Origin: Anaerocolumna aminovalerica
GTDB lineage: Bacteria > Bacillota > Clostridia > Lachnospirales > Lachnospiraceae
Reading direction: 5' to 3'
Assembly (NCBI RefSeq): GCF_900115365.1
Contig: NZ_FOWD01000004.1
Location: 153,308 to 217,307 of the forward strand
DNA length: 64,000 bases
The position numbers were made by a program, and so were the translations under genes. This document shows, piece after piece, positions 54,008 to 63,836 of this stretch; position 1 is the stretch's first letter, and each line of letters starts with the position of its first letter. The notes under the pieces were generated by a model, which saw nothing but the letters and a program-made list of their open reading frames with translations, was not told the origin of the DNA and searched no databases.

Positions 54008-54766
54008 TTACGAAATCGCCTTGCGGTATACCCTTGTAGCCCAAAAAAGAGTTACTATAACCAATGGTACAATAACGGCAAAAGCTTTGAAAACCTCAGT
54101 GTCTCCAATTGTACCTGTGCCCAATACACGGGAGGCCTCAACCACATAATAAAGTGGGTTAATATGAGCTATGGCCTGCAGCCATTTTGGACCTAAAGAG
54201 ATTGGAAGTAACACACCTGAAAGAAGTGTCAACGGTAATTCAAGCCCTGCCACCAGCGCAGCCATACTGCTGGCTTGCTTTAATATCAATCCAAGGCTTC
54301 CTGACCAAGCAGATACGATTGCTGTCAATAGGCTCAAAAGCACAAGCATGACAAGCAAGCCTCCGGCGTGTGCTTTGAATCCAAACAAATGGGCAATGAA
54401 TATAACCAAAACGGATGGCACAAGAAACGCGACGATATCTCTTAAAATTGTACCCATAAGCAGTGAAAAACGAGATACAGGGGAAACGCGCAAACGCTCA
54501 ATAACTCCAGTCTGTAGTTCGCCAATGACTCCATATCCGGCACCTGTGCCTCCGATAAAAGCCAATAGTGTCAGCACACCGGGAACAAATGCATCTAAAA
54601 CTTTACCGGTGCTTAGTGGCGGATTGCTCAGATTTTTTAATAACGGAGAGAATAGAGAGATATACAAAAGCGGCGTTGTAAGTGCCATAAACACCCATAC
54701 CGGTTGTCGAATCGTTTCTAACATTTTACGTTTGAATAATAACCAAATTTCTAATAAAATCCTCAT
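54008..54766 (-). CDS. ABC-2 type permease of a drug/antibiotic exporter
   Basis: The 252-residue protein has six membrane segments and the ABC-2 features of DrrB-like permeases (FVPGVLTLLAFIGGTGAGYG, ERLRVSPVSRFSLLMG, LPLTLLSGVLLPIS, INPLYYVVEASR). It overlaps the ATPase gene by 4 bp. Confidence 0.88.
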   Translation of the reverse strand: MRILLEIWLLFKRKMLETIRQPVWVFMALTTPLLYISLFSPLLKNLSNPPLSTGKVLDAFVPGVLTLLAFIGGTGAGYGVIGELQTGVIERLRVSPVSRFSLLMGTILRDIVAFLVPSVLVIFIAHLFGFKAHAGGLLVMLVLLSLLTAIVSAWSGSLGLILKQASSMAALVAGLELPLTLLSGVLLPISLGPKWLQAIAHINPLYYVVEASRVLGTGTIGDTEVFKAFAVIVPLVIVTLFWATRVYRKAIS

Positions 54767-55734
54767 AGAGATGCCTCCATTCCCGTATCGCGCAGGGATT
54801 TGCCTGTTTGCTTTAAAAATACGTCATCCAGTGATGGCTGTGAAAGGGAAACTGATTCCAATTCAACGCCCCTCCCTTTAAGGACATTGAATATTTTAGG
54901 CATAGCTATTGCACCGTCCTTGACATATAGGCTTGTTTTTCCACCTTCTATACGTATGTCAAGTACATCTTCCTCGTCGTCAAACATGTATGCAAGATCC
55001 CCTTGATTGTTTTTTGGCTTTATTGAAACTACGTCGCCGGAAATCTCCCTTTTTAATATCTGTGGAGTTCCTTCTGCCACAATAATACCCTTATCCATAA
55101 TACAAAGGCGGTCACAAAGTTCGTCTGCTTCCTCAAGGTAATGGGTGGTTAAAAAGACGGTCATTCCCGCAGATTTCAATCTTCGGATATGCTCCCAGAG
55201 GTTAGCGCGGTTTTGGGGGTCAAGCCCGGTTGTCGGCTCATCTAAAAATAAAACATCAGGTTTATGTAGAATTCCCAGTGCTATTTCAAGCCGTCTGCGT
55301 TGACCTCCCGAATAGGTTTTTACCAATCTGTCAATGATATCTCGTAAGTCCAGTAAATCCATTAATAATTCCGATTGTTTCTGTGCAGCCTTCTTAGCTA
55401 TACCATAAAGTCGTCCGGATAACATCAAATTTTCACGCCCCGTAGCTTCAATGTCCGCACCTCCAAGCTGCCCCACATAGCCAATATGCTTGCGAACTTC
55501 CCTGGGGTTTCTCTTTACGTCATATTCACCGATTTTAGCCTCTCCCTCATCAATGGGCAGTAATGTTGTAAGCATACGCAGGCTGGTGGTTTTCCCTGCG
55601 CCGTTTGGTCCTAAAAAACCGAAAATTTCACCTGGTTTTACCGATAGGCTTATTCCTTTTACAGCTTCCACGGTTTTCTGATTTCGTTTTCCTTGGAAAC
55701 TTTTCTTTACATTCCTAATTTCAATCGCATTCAT
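54763..55734 (-). CDS. ABC exporter ATPase, DrrA type
   Basis: The 323-residue ATPase has GPNGAGKTTSLRML, YSGGQRRRLEIALGI, LFLDEPTTGLDP and TTHYLEEADELCDRL. A C-terminal DrrA-type extension ends with LESVSLSQPSLDDVFL. It forms an exporter with the ABC-2 permease. AAAGGAGG precedes the start. Regulation probably comes from the divergent AraC/GyrI gene. Confidence 0.92.
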   Translation of the reverse strand: MNAIEIRNVKKSFQGKRNQKTVEAVKGISLSVKPGEIFGFLGPNGAGKTTSLRMLTTLLPIDEGEAKIGEYDVKRNPREVRKHIGYVGQLGGADIEATGRENLMLSGRLYGIAKKAAQKQSELLMDLLDLRDIIDRLVKTYSGGQRRRLEIALGILHKPDVLFLDEPTTGLDPQNRANLWEHIRRLKSAGMTVFLTTHYLEEADELCDRLCIMDKGIIVAEGTPQILKREISGDVVSIKPKNNQGDLAYMFDDEEDVLDIRIEGGKTSLYVKDGAIAMPKIFNVLKGRGVELESVSLSQPSLDDVFLKQTGKSLRDTGMEASL

Positions 55735-55875
55735 AAAAATTCCTCCTTTTCTGAAATAGTGGTACTAATCAATGGTAACAAATCAGGCCCTGCCATTCAT
55801 GATAATTTTTGCGAATTTTAATGCCCTGTTTGCCACTATTATGGTATAATAATAGTTCGGACTGGAGGGGTGAGC

Positions 55876-56748
55876 ATGGATTATATCGTATCACTTGAAA
55901 AAGCAATTGAATATATAGAACAACATTTAGATGAGGAATTATTTCCAGAAGACATTGCGAAAGCCGGGGGGTATTCTCTTTACCACCTCACGCACATTTT
56001 TACTGCTGTTATTGGAGAGCCAATCGGCAGTTACATTCAAAAGCGCAGATTGTCAAATTCCTGTAAAAAACTACTGTATTCCAATAAGCGTATCATTGAT
56101 ATCGCAATGGAGAGTGGCTTTGGTTCGTCAGAAGCATTCAGCCGTGCATTTAAGTCTGCATATGATGTTAGCCCATCTGCTTATCGAAAAAACAATTCAG
56201 ATTTGTATACTGGTTCAAAAAAGATGCTAGACCGGGAATCATTACTGCATCTTGCAGAAGGAATAACAATTAGGCCACGTATTGTTGAATTGGATAAAAT
56301 TTTTGTTGCTGGTATCCGTGGGGAAACATCCACTCTGCATAATATATTGCCTGAACTTTGGAACAGTCTGCTTGAAATATGCAGTCAAATACCTGCCTCA
56401 TCTGATGCACGTCGTTTTGGTATATGTGAAACAGACAGGACAGAAGTAAGTATATCAAAAGATGGTAATGTAACTTTTTCAGAGATTGTAGGTATAGAAG
56501 TAGATAGTTTTGGGTGTTTGCCTAAAGGTGTAGATGTAAAAATAATTCCAGGAGGGCGGTATGCTGTTTTTACACACAAAGGCACCGTGGCAACTCTGCT
56601 AAAAACCTATGACTACATTTGGGGTAGTTGGGTTTTGTTTACTAAGGAAAAGCTGGATGAGCGTGAGGATTTTGAGATTTATGACAAACGTTTCCTTGGA
56701 GCTGACAATGTAGATTCACAAATAGATATTTATATTCCAGTAAAATAA
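55876..56748 (+). CDS. AraC-family regulator with GyrI-like effector domain
   Basis: The 290-residue protein has an N-terminal AraC double HTH (LFPEDIAKAGGYSLYHLTHIF, IIDIAMESGFGSSEAFSRAF, DVSPSAYRK). A C-terminal GyrI-like small-molecule domain (about residues 130-290) follows, as in Rob/BmrR-type multidrug sensors. ATG 55876 follows GGAGGGG by 5 bp and is preferred to GTG 55870. It is divergent from the DrrAB-type exporter, which it probably controls. Confidence 0.9.
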   Translation: MDYIVSLEKAIEYIEQHLDEELFPEDIAKAGGYSLYHLTHIFTAVIGEPIGSYIQKRRLSNSCKKLLYSNKRIIDIAMESGFGSSEAFSRAFKSAYDVSPSAYRKNNSDLYTGSKKMLDRESLLHLAEGITIRPRIVELDKIFVAGIRGETSTLHNILPELWNSLLEICSQIPASSDARRFGICETDRTEVSISKDGNVTFSEIVGIEVDSFGCLPKGVDVKIIPGGRYAVFTHKGTVATLLKTYDYIWGSWVLFTKEKLDEREDFEIYDKRFLGADNVDSQIDIYIPVK

Positions 56749-56780
56749 ACCAAAAATTATAGAGAGACAAACTTCCTCTA

Positions 56781-56842
56781 TTGACAAATAGGTCGGGATA
56801 AATTAGACTAATCTAAAGGTCTAATTTATCCCGACCTATTTG
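56781..56842. promoter_or_regulatory. Promoter inside a perfect 24-bp inverted repeat, BlaI-type operator
   Basis: Arms 56785-56808 and 56819-56842 (starting CAAATAGGTCGGGATAAATT) are exact inverted repeats around a 10-bp centre. TTGACA (56781-56786), 17 bp, TAGACT (56804-56809) makes a SigA promoter within the left arm. TTAGACTAATCTAA spans the centre. Binding of the BlaI protein encoded just downstream would block the promoter. Confidence 0.7.
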
Positions 56843-56858
56843 CAAAGGGGGAACCAAC

Positions 56859-57233
56859 ATGAAAATTGTGTACAAACTGACGAATGCTGAGGCTAAGCTG
56901 GCAGAACTTCTCTGGAATATTGCGCCGATTGCGTCAATGGAGTTGATAAAAATTGCCCAACAGGAATTTGGATGGAAGAAGTCCACAACGTTTAGCGTAC
57001 TGAAAATACTTATTGAGAAAGGTATTGCACAAAACGAAAAATCCACTGTGACCATGCTTTGTACGCGAGAACAGTTTATCTCGGGACAAAGCCGCAGTTA
57101 TGTGGAGGACACATTCGGTGGATCGCTTCCCAAATTTATAACATCATTCATCGGTGGCAAGAAGCTCACGTCGAAACAAGCCGAGGAACTTCGGCGGTTG
57201 ATAGACGAGCACGAGGGGGGCAGCAATGGATAA
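56859..57233 (+). CDS. BlaI/MecI/CopY-family repressor
   Basis: The 124-residue protein has the family's winged helix (LTNAEAKLAELLWNIAPIAS, QEFGWKKSTTFSVLKILIEKG) and C-terminal dimerisation helices. In BlaI the C-terminal part is cut by the BlaR1 protease to release DNA. AAAGGGGG precedes the ATG. It overlaps the blaR1-like gene by 8 bp. Confidence 0.9.
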   Translation: MKIVYKLTNAEAKLAELLWNIAPIASMELIKIAQQEFGWKKSTTFSVLKILIEKGIAQNEKSTVTMLCTREQFISGQSRSYVEDTFGGSLPKFITSFIGGKKLTSKQAEELRRLIDEHEGGSNG

Positions 57234-59760
57234 AGTATTCCTTACAATCTTGAATATGAGCTTAACCGGGGCATTCGTAATAGCAGCCATATGTCTTGTC
57301 CGACTACCGTTGAAAAAAGCCCCAAAAATCATTTCATATTGCCTGTGGGCCATGGCGGGCTTTAGGCTTGTGTTCCCATTTTCAATTGAGAGCGTCTTTA
57401 GCTTGATACCGTTTAAAGCCCAGACTATACCACTTGATATTACAATGCAGCCCATACCGCGAATTGACAGCGGTGTAACGATTGTAGACAATATCATCAG
57501 CGGTTCGCTCCCTGCTCCAACACTTGGAGCCAGCGTAAGTCCGTTGCAGATTTGGACAGCAATCGGTACATATGTCTGGCTGATGGGCGTTTCCATTATG
57601 GTGATTTACGGCATTGTATCATATGTCTTGCTCAAAGGAAAGATGGGGATGGCAGTCCACGTAGACGATAATATTTATGAGGCTGGCAACATTCAATCGC
57701 CCTTTGTTCTTGGCATAATCGAACCCAAAATATATATTCCCCCTTCTTTGAAGGCAAGTGAGCGGAAATATATTATTTTGCATGAACGGACCCACATACG
57801 ACGTAAGGATTATATTATTAAATTTGCCGCGTATTTCATTCTGTGTCTGCACTGGTTTAACCCGCTGGCATGGGTCGCGTTCCTGCTGATGGGAGTGGAC
57901 ATGGAAATGTCCTGCGATGAACGTGTATTGAAAGAACTTGGCGGCGGCACAAAGAAGGATTATTCAATGTTACTCCTGTCGATGGCCACGGACAGGGGTA
58001 CTATCAGCGGTTCACCACTGGCCTTTGGGGAGGGTGGCGTAAAAGAACGGATAAAGAACATTTTGAACTTTAAAAAAACCTCTCGAGTGGTCATTGCTGC
58101 GGCAGTGGTGTTGGCGGTAGTGGTTAGTGTGGGGTTCGCGGTGAATAAGGTAAACAGCATAGGCAAAGAAGATAATACAAGGAACGAAATACCGATTGTA
58201 TACGCCAACTTGGATAACAATACGCAAGTTGAACTTGTACGTTTTGGGTATTCATGGAATTACGGGGATTTGTCAAAGTCCGAACAGCAAATTGTGGAGG
58301 CCGATGCCCTGGCGCCGTTTCAATATGAAGAATACGGCCCGGAGAACACTATTACTGTCAGCGACCAAGCTACATTGAGACTATCCACAGATAAGGAAAA
58401 ATTGGTAAAGGGATACGTGGAGGCCTTATCCTATACGATTTGGAAGCCAGACGGTACAGTTTATGATGATGGGCATCGTGAGATTTACAGTTCTCTTTCT
58501 AAGCGTTTAGGAACAGACAATAATGGAAATATCATTTTGCTTGGGCCTTTTGAAGAGGGTGAGTATATCTACGGTGTGAATTTGAAGTTCCAGCGGGGCA
58601 CGGTCAATTATGGATTTAAGATTGTGGTTTCTTATATGAATGTTCCCGAAGCACAGGAACTTGTAGGCGTGCACTATCCGGAAGCAACAGAAATCCGCTA
58701 TAGGGGTGAAAAAGATATTAGCTATACCAACCCACCTGCCCCTGTTGATGTGTACACCTTCGAGGTTGACATAAATGATGAAACGATCATTTGTGCCGTG
58801 TCAAAGGAACGGGGCATATTCTTTATTTACAGCGACGGTACGTGGTTTGCGTTCACAGGGGTGGGCCAGAAAGAAACGGATAAAAAGCAAATCCTTACGC
58901 TGGACGATGTGCGAGCCATGGCACAAAAAATCGGGACGGATCTGACAATGGGGGATTTGGAAGATTTTGCCGGGCAGGATGCTGGTAGTGGAATTTACAT
59001 TATGCAATACTATGTAGATGATGGCCCATATTTGCTTGTGGTGGGTTCAATAGACGGGGAGAACATTTTGTATGCCAATTTGATTCATGCTACTGAAGGT
59101 GGGGAAAATGAATCTATAGATATTCGTTATTACGATGTTGATAAGTTTATCGAGAATGAAACAATGGAGCTTGTACGGGAGTTACCGTCCGGTTTAATTG
59201 ATTTGCCCGACTTCAAGCCTGGAAATCCCATAGGTGTCTATGACGGTAAGATTGACGACAGAGCATATGGAGGAATCTTCAACTCGGCTATTTTAAAACA
59301 ATATGGCGGTTCCGATAAAGGGTTTCTTGTTTACGCGCCTACTATTCATGGTGTTTATGAGGAATCCGGTAAGATGAAAGCCCTTGTTACGGTACACTAT
59401 GAACATTACCGTTTGGAAGGTAAGACATTAACATCAACCTCCGGTGGTATTATCGTAGCCGCTATAACCTTTAGACAAGATGATTTCAGTGACGGTTGGA
59501 TCCTGGAGGAATACACAGAGGTAGGTTCCAAAGACTTCCCAGACGGTGCTTACTTTGCCGATTCTATCCGCAAATTATGTGTTTTACCCCCATCAGGAAA
59601 GGAAAACAGCGGGTTAGCGCAAAAGATCATCAATGATTATACTGACCACACCACCCGGAGCGAGCTACTTAGGGAAAGCCTTATAGAACATCTATTGCTA
59701 TATGGTCAGACAGATGTATATTTACAAAAACCGGATGGGAATTTGGAAAAATTAACATAG
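57226..59760 (+). CDS. BlaR1/MecR1-like M56 metallopeptidase with large extracellular domain
   Basis: The 844-residue protein has N-terminal membrane helices, then an M56 peptidase domain with HERTH at 186-190 (HExxH) and MEMSCDERVL. A further membrane segment follows near residue 290 (VVIAAAVVLAVVVSVGFAVN). About 540 extracellular residues come after it. These show no penicillin-binding SxxK-type domain that I can recognise, so the signal may not be a beta-lactam. It would signal through cleavage of the BlaI-type repressor. No beta-lactamase gene is nearby. Confidence 0.82.
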   Translation: MDKVFLTILNMSLTGAFVIAAICLVRLPLKKAPKIISYCLWAMAGFRLVFPFSIESVFSLIPFKAQTIPLDITMQPIPRIDSGVTIVDNIISGSLPAPTLGASVSPLQIWTAIGTYVWLMGVSIMVIYGIVSYVLLKGKMGMAVHVDDNIYEAGNIQSPFVLGIIEPKIYIPPSLKASERKYIILHERTHIRRKDYIIKFAAYFILCLHWFNPLAWVAFLLMGVDMEMSCDERVLKELGGGTKKDYSMLLLSMATDRGTISGSPLAFGEGGVKERIKNILNFKKTSRVVIAAAVVLAVVVSVGFAVNKVNSIGKEDNTRNEIPIVYANLDNNTQVELVRFGYSWNYGDLSKSEQQIVEADALAPFQYEEYGPENTITVSDQATLRLSTDKEKLVKGYVEALSYTIWKPDGTVYDDGHREIYSSLSKRLGTDNNGNIILLGPFEEGEYIYGVNLKFQRGTVNYGFKIVVSYMNVPEAQELVGVHYPEATEIRYRGEKDISYTNPPAPVDVYTFEVDINDETIICAVSKERGIFFIYSDGTWFAFTGVGQKETDKKQILTLDDVRAMAQKIGTDLTMGDLEDFAGQDAGSGIYIMQYYVDDGPYLLVVGSIDGENILYANLIHATEGGENESIDIRYYDVDKFIENETMELVRELPSGLIDLPDFKPGNPIGVYDGKIDDRAYGGIFNSAILKQYGGSDKGFLVYAPTIHGVYEESGKMKALVTVHYEHYRLEGKTLTSTSGGIIVAAITFRQDDFSDGWILEEYTEVGSKDFPDGAYFADSIRKLCVLPPSGKENSGLAQKIINDYTDHTTRSELLRESLIEHLLLYGQTDVYLQKPDGNLEKLT

Positions 59761-59783
59761 CAGGCGATAAGATTCAATAAACA

Positions 59784-59835
59784 GGATGCAGGAAGGGGAG
59801 GTTAATCAAAACCTATCACTTCCTGCATTCCATTT
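59784..59835 (+). terminator. Terminator of the BlaI/BlaR1 operon
   Basis: GGATGCAGGAAG pairs with CTTCCTGCATTCC (end near 59831), followed by ATTTTTC. The remaining ~120 bp to asnB hold nothing recognisable. Confidence 0.75.
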
Positions 59836-59957
59836 TTCTTCCTGATAGTTATGCTATATTTTATGAATAATAACCCTATAAAGATAGAACTTTGACTTTC
59901 ATATAAAAATTAGCATACTAAGAATAAATAATCGTTTGGTTTTTCCATCCAGTATAG

Positions 59958-61811
59958 TTAAATTATTATTTCAATATTATATTTCTCAAGCCAATAATTC
60001 ACCTGCAACATGTATGCAAGCATCTGGGGACCTGCCATCAACTGGCCATACCATGGCTTTCCATAATCAGAAGGGGTGTTAATAAAATTCTGTACCTTCT
60101 TTTTATCCAATAATTTATTAATAGGAGAGGAACTGTCTTCTAAAACAGTCAGTAATCTGTCACCAAGGAGTTTTTCATATCCGGGATTATAAGTTTTTGG
60201 ATAGGGACTTTTTCTTCTATATAATATTTCCTCCGGTAATAAACCTTTTACTGATTCCCTGAGAAGGTGTTTCACCTCACCATCTTTGCATTTGATATCC
60301 CAGGGTACATTCCATACATATTCTAAAATTCGATGATCTGCCAGTGGAACCCGGGCTTCCAAACCGGAATACATGCTTGTTCGGTCTAAGCGGTCAAGGA
60401 GGGTAACCATGAACCATTTTATATTAAGATAGGCAATTTCCCTTCGTCTTTTTTCGGTGAGGTTTTCCCCTTCCAGATAAGGAGTTTCAGAAACTGATTT
60501 TTCATAGGTCCCAATTACATATCTATCAAGATCGATTTCTTTTAATAGTTCATCGGACAGAAGCAGCTTTCTGGGCTCCATGTTCTTTGACCAGGGAAAA
60601 GTATGCAGCTGAAAAGATTCTTCCTTATGAAACCATGGGTAACCGCCAAATATTTCGTCAGCACATTCCCCGGTTAAGGTAACATTATTATGCTTTTTCA
60701 CAAGAGAACAAAAATAAAGTAGAGAGGATTCCACGTCTGCCATATTTGGCAAATCTCTGGCATCCACCGCTTCGTATAAATAATCTGCCAATCTTTCGTT
60801 ACTGCATTCCAGATAAGTATGATTGGTCTTAAAATGTTTAACCATAATATCCACATAAGGCCGGTCTTGAGAAGGTTGAAAAGCATTTGACTTAAAGTAT
60901 TTTTCATTGTCCACAAAATCAAAGGAGAAGGTATTCAGTTGTTCTCCATTCTTTGCTAATTCATTTGCACATACAGCAGTTACGATGCTGCTATCCACAC
61001 CGCCAGATAAAAAAGTACAGATAGGTATATCGGATACCATCTGGCGTTTGATAGAATCCATTACTAAATAAGAAGTTTTGTCGATTGTTTCAGAATAGGA
61101 GTCTGTATGAGGTCTACTGATTAATTTCCAATAAGGAACTTCCTTTAAGCCATCAGGATTATATACGGTATAATGTCCCGGCAATACTTCGTAACAATCT
61201 TTAAATACGCCGCTTCCGTAGGTCTTTGCAGGACCTAAGCCAAATATTTCACATAATCCGTTCTTATCTATCTGAGGTTTAATCTGTGGATATTCGAATA
61301 GTACTTTTAATTCGGAGCCAAAGACTAAAGTACCGGACTGGACGGTATAAAACAATGGCTTTATGCCTAATCTGTCTCTGAAAAGATATACATGGTCCTT
61401 ACTTTCATCCAGTATAGCATAAGCAAATATACCATTTAGCATTTTAACGGATTCCGGACCATATTCCATAAAGCCGACCAAAATAACTTCCGTATCACTG
61501 TTTGTTTGAAAAGACCATCCTTTTTGCTCCAAGTCTTTTCTTACTTCATCGGTATTATATAGTTCACCATTATAGATAATAGTAAAGACATGGTCGTCTA
61601 TTTTACGTGACATAGGCTGTTTCCCATTTGCCAGGTCAATAATGGATAGCCTTACATGAGAAAAACCAACATGCTTTGTCAGATATGCCCCCTCATCATC
61701 GGGACCTCTATGTTTAATCTTATTTTTCATGTTATCAAGAACCTGAGTCCATAGAGATGTTTCTGTCGTATAATCTTTATTGTAATTACAAAATCCTGCT
61801 ATTCCACACAA
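59958..61811 (-). CDS. asnB: Asparagine synthetase, glutamine-hydrolysing
   Basis: The 617-residue protein has an N-terminal class II glutaminase domain (CGIAGFCNY, HRGPDDEGAY, HVRLSIIDL, YNGELYN) and a C-terminal synthetase domain (FLSGGVDSSIVTAV pyrophosphatase loop, GECADEIFGGYPW). It makes asparagine from aspartate, ATP and glutamine. The glutaminase needs Cys directly after the initiator Met. TTG 61811 gives Met-Cys-Gly-Ile with AAAGGAAAGGG upstream, so it is preferred to ATG 61832, which would leave seven extra residues. Confidence 0.92.
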   Translation of the reverse strand: MCGIAGFCNYNKDYTTETSLWTQVLDNMKNKIKHRGPDDEGAYLTKHVGFSHVRLSIIDLANGKQPMSRKIDDHVFTIIYNGELYNTDEVRKDLEQKGWSFQTNSDTEVILVGFMEYGPESVKMLNGIFAYAILDESKDHVYLFRDRLGIKPLFYTVQSGTLVFGSELKVLFEYPQIKPQIDKNGLCEIFGLGPAKTYGSGVFKDCYEVLPGHYTVYNPDGLKEVPYWKLISRPHTDSYSETIDKTSYLVMDSIKRQMVSDIPICTFLSGGVDSSIVTAVCANELAKNGEQLNTFSFDFVDNEKYFKSNAFQPSQDRPYVDIMVKHFKTNHTYLECSNERLADYLYEAVDARDLPNMADVESSLLYFCSLVKKHNNVTLTGECADEIFGGYPWFHKEESFQLHTFPWSKNMEPRKLLLSDELLKEIDLDRYVIGTYEKSVSETPYLEGENLTEKRRREIAYLNIKWFMVTLLDRLDRTSMYSGLEARVPLADHRILEYVWNVPWDIKCKDGEVKHLLRESVKGLLPEEILYRRKSPYPKTYNPGYEKLLGDRLLTVLEDSSSPINKLLDKKKVQNFINTPSDYGKPWYGQLMAGPQMLAYMLQVNYWLEKYNIEIII

Positions 61812-61932
61812 TTTATTACCCTTTCCTTTCATAATAGTAATCTTATGCAGTAGTTTATAAGCAAATGCATAAAATTTTCATAGTATTTTGTCTTATTTAG
61901 GATTATTTTTCATGCTTTACAATTAGTATGTC

Positions 61933-61961
61933 TTGAATTTAAAAAATAATTGAACTATAAT
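61933..61961 (+). promoter_or_regulatory. SigA promoter for the H-NOX chemoreceptor
   Basis: TTGAAT (61933-61938), 17 bp, TATAAT (61956-61961), about 60 bp upstream of the start codon. Confidence 0.65.
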
Positions 61962-62023
61962 TAATATAAGTAAAAAAGTTAGTATTCTACTGACATATAC
62001 TATATTACAAAGGAGAAATGATT

Positions 62024-63817
62024 ATGAAAGGAACTGTAGTATCGACCTGGGTAGAATCTTGCAGAAAATTATTCGGAGATTCTGTGGTGGATGAAGTACT
62101 GAAAGGGAATGGAATAGATACGGATCATATTTTTAGCCCATTTGAAGATGTTCCGGATGTAACTGCAAAAGGGATAGTTGATCAAGTGGGAAAAAAAGTA
62201 GGAAAAAACCATAAAGAAATATGGTTTGTTATGGGAGAAGAAAACATAAAGACTTTTAGCAAGGCATATCCCGGTTTCTTTCGTCATGAATCTGCTTATC
62301 AATTTTTAAAATCCATGAATGATGTTCATGTTATTGTGATGAAACGTTTTAAGGGAGCCGTTCCGCCTATACTGGATGTAACGCCTATATCTTCCCATGA
62401 AATTATATTTACCTATCGTTCGAAAAGAGAAATGGAAGATTATTTGACCGGCTTGATCAGCGGAGTTGCACATTATTTTAAGGAAGATATTAAAGTGGAA
62501 ACCCTCAGTAAAAATGAAGGAGAAACACAATTAAAACTTAAGTTTGAAAAAGAAATTCAATATACTAAGAAATATGGTATCAACCGATTTTTCTCATTTG
62601 GAATATTTAAAAAGGTAGCAGTAAAATGTGCCATTCCTAATGCGTTAATTGCTGCTTTAGTTACATTAGCATTATCAAAAGATATTGCCCACACCTTAAT
62701 ATTAGCGGGAGTTACTTTATTAACTACTTTAGCATCCAGTTTTGTGTTTAATCAACCAAGAAAATTAATTCTAAAAGAGCTGGATAAGTTAAGTGAACGT
62801 AATTTTGTAGAATCTGTAGTACTAAAATCCAATGATGAATATGAAGATTTTATGAATAAAATTAACATGGTGAAAAAGAACGTACAAAAAGATTTCATTG
62901 GATTCAATGCCATTGTGGATGAATTATATACCTTTAATAAATCTGTTTCAGAAATTGCAGGTACTATGGAAACTACCTCCAATGATATAACCAATGTATT
63001 AGAACAGGTAGCAGAAGCAGCAATTACTCAGGCAGAAGATACAGAGAAAGCTATAACAGTTCTTGACGGAAGTATACATAATGTAAATTCAATATCTGAT
63101 GATGGACAATATAACAAGGGTCAAATTGAGGAAGCAGTAGTTGGAATCGAAGAGAGTTTTCATAATGTTGAAGCCACTGCTTCACAGATTACGGATATAT
63201 TAACAAGATTTAGTGATATTAGAAAACGCAGCAATGAGATGAAAGAAAATGCGGATAATATGACGCAAATTGTATTAATTGTATCCTCTATTGCAAAGCA
63301 AATTAATTTACTTGCATTAAATGCTTCTATTGAAGCTGCGAGAGCCGGAGAAGCAGGAAGAGGTTTTACTGTAGTTGCAGAAGAAGTCAGAAAACTTTCG
63401 GAAGAAACCAATAGTGCCGTAGAGCAAATCAACGAAAGTCTGAGCTATTTCGTTTCCAACATCAATCATGTTGGAGAAGGCATTGAACAAGAATACAGCG
63501 TCCTTGAAAATGAGAACAATAAATTATCAGAAGCAGTAGATACCTCCAATCAGTCCAATAAGAGGCTAAAAGAAGTATCTAAGTTATTAATAAAGAATTC
63601 TCAGGATTTAAAACTGGAAGCGGATAATATATCAAAATTATTTGATGGTGTTAAGAATCTTGCAGATATTGCAGAAGAGAATTCGGCATCTACTCAGGAA
63701 GCAAATTCTAATGTTGCAGTTTACGTAGAGCAAATTAATGAATTGTCACATCAGATTAAGGTATTTGATGGGATGATTAAGAATTTCCAGGAAGATTTGG
63801 GCAATTATGAAATATAA
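62024..63817 (+). CDS. Methyl-accepting chemotaxis protein with N-terminal H-NOX heme sensor
   Basis: The 597-residue protein starts with an H-NOX domain (1-~185): [11 protein letters not shown], His102 ([11 protein letters not shown]) as the heme ligand, Pro115, and the Y131-x-S133-x-R135 propionate motif (TYRSKRE). Two membrane segments follow near 200-240. A long cytoplasmic MCP signalling domain has the hairpin tip [20 protein letters not shown]. Trp9, Asn74 and Tyr140 sit at the same positions as the O2-binding network of the Caldanaerobacter H-NOX. It would steer motility by O2 or NO. ATG 62024 has AGGAG at 8 bp; ATG 62018 is too close. Confidence 0.93.
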   Translation: MKGTVVSTWVESCRKLFGDSVVDEVLKGNGIDTDHIFSPFEDVPDVTAKGIVDQVGKKVGKNHKEIWFVMGEENIKTFSKAYPGFFRHESAYQFLKSMNDVHVIVMKRFKGAVPPILDVTPISSHEIIFTYRSKREMEDYLTGLISGVAHYFKEDIKVETLSKNEGETQLKLKFEKEIQYTKKYGINRFFSFGIFKKVAVKCAIPNALIAALVTLALSKDIAHTLILAGVTLLTTLASSFVFNQPRKLILKELDKLSERNFVESVVLKSNDEYEDFMNKINMVKKNVQKDFIGFNAIVDELYTFNKSVSEIAGTMETTSNDITNVLEQVAEAAITQAEDTEKAITVLDGSIHNVNSISDDGQYNKGQIEEAVVGIEESFHNVEATASQITDILTRFSDIRKRSNEMKENADNMTQIVLIVSSIAKQINLLALNASIEAARAGEAGRGFTVVAEEVRKLSEETNSAVEQINESLSYFVSNINHVGEGIEQEYSVLENENNKLSEAVDTSNQSNKRLKEVSKLLIKNSQDLKLEADNISKLFDGVKNLADIAEENSASTQEANSNVAVYVEQINELSHQIKVFDGMIKNFQEDLGNYEI

Positions 63818-63836
63818 TTAAAATTTAGTTTATTAA

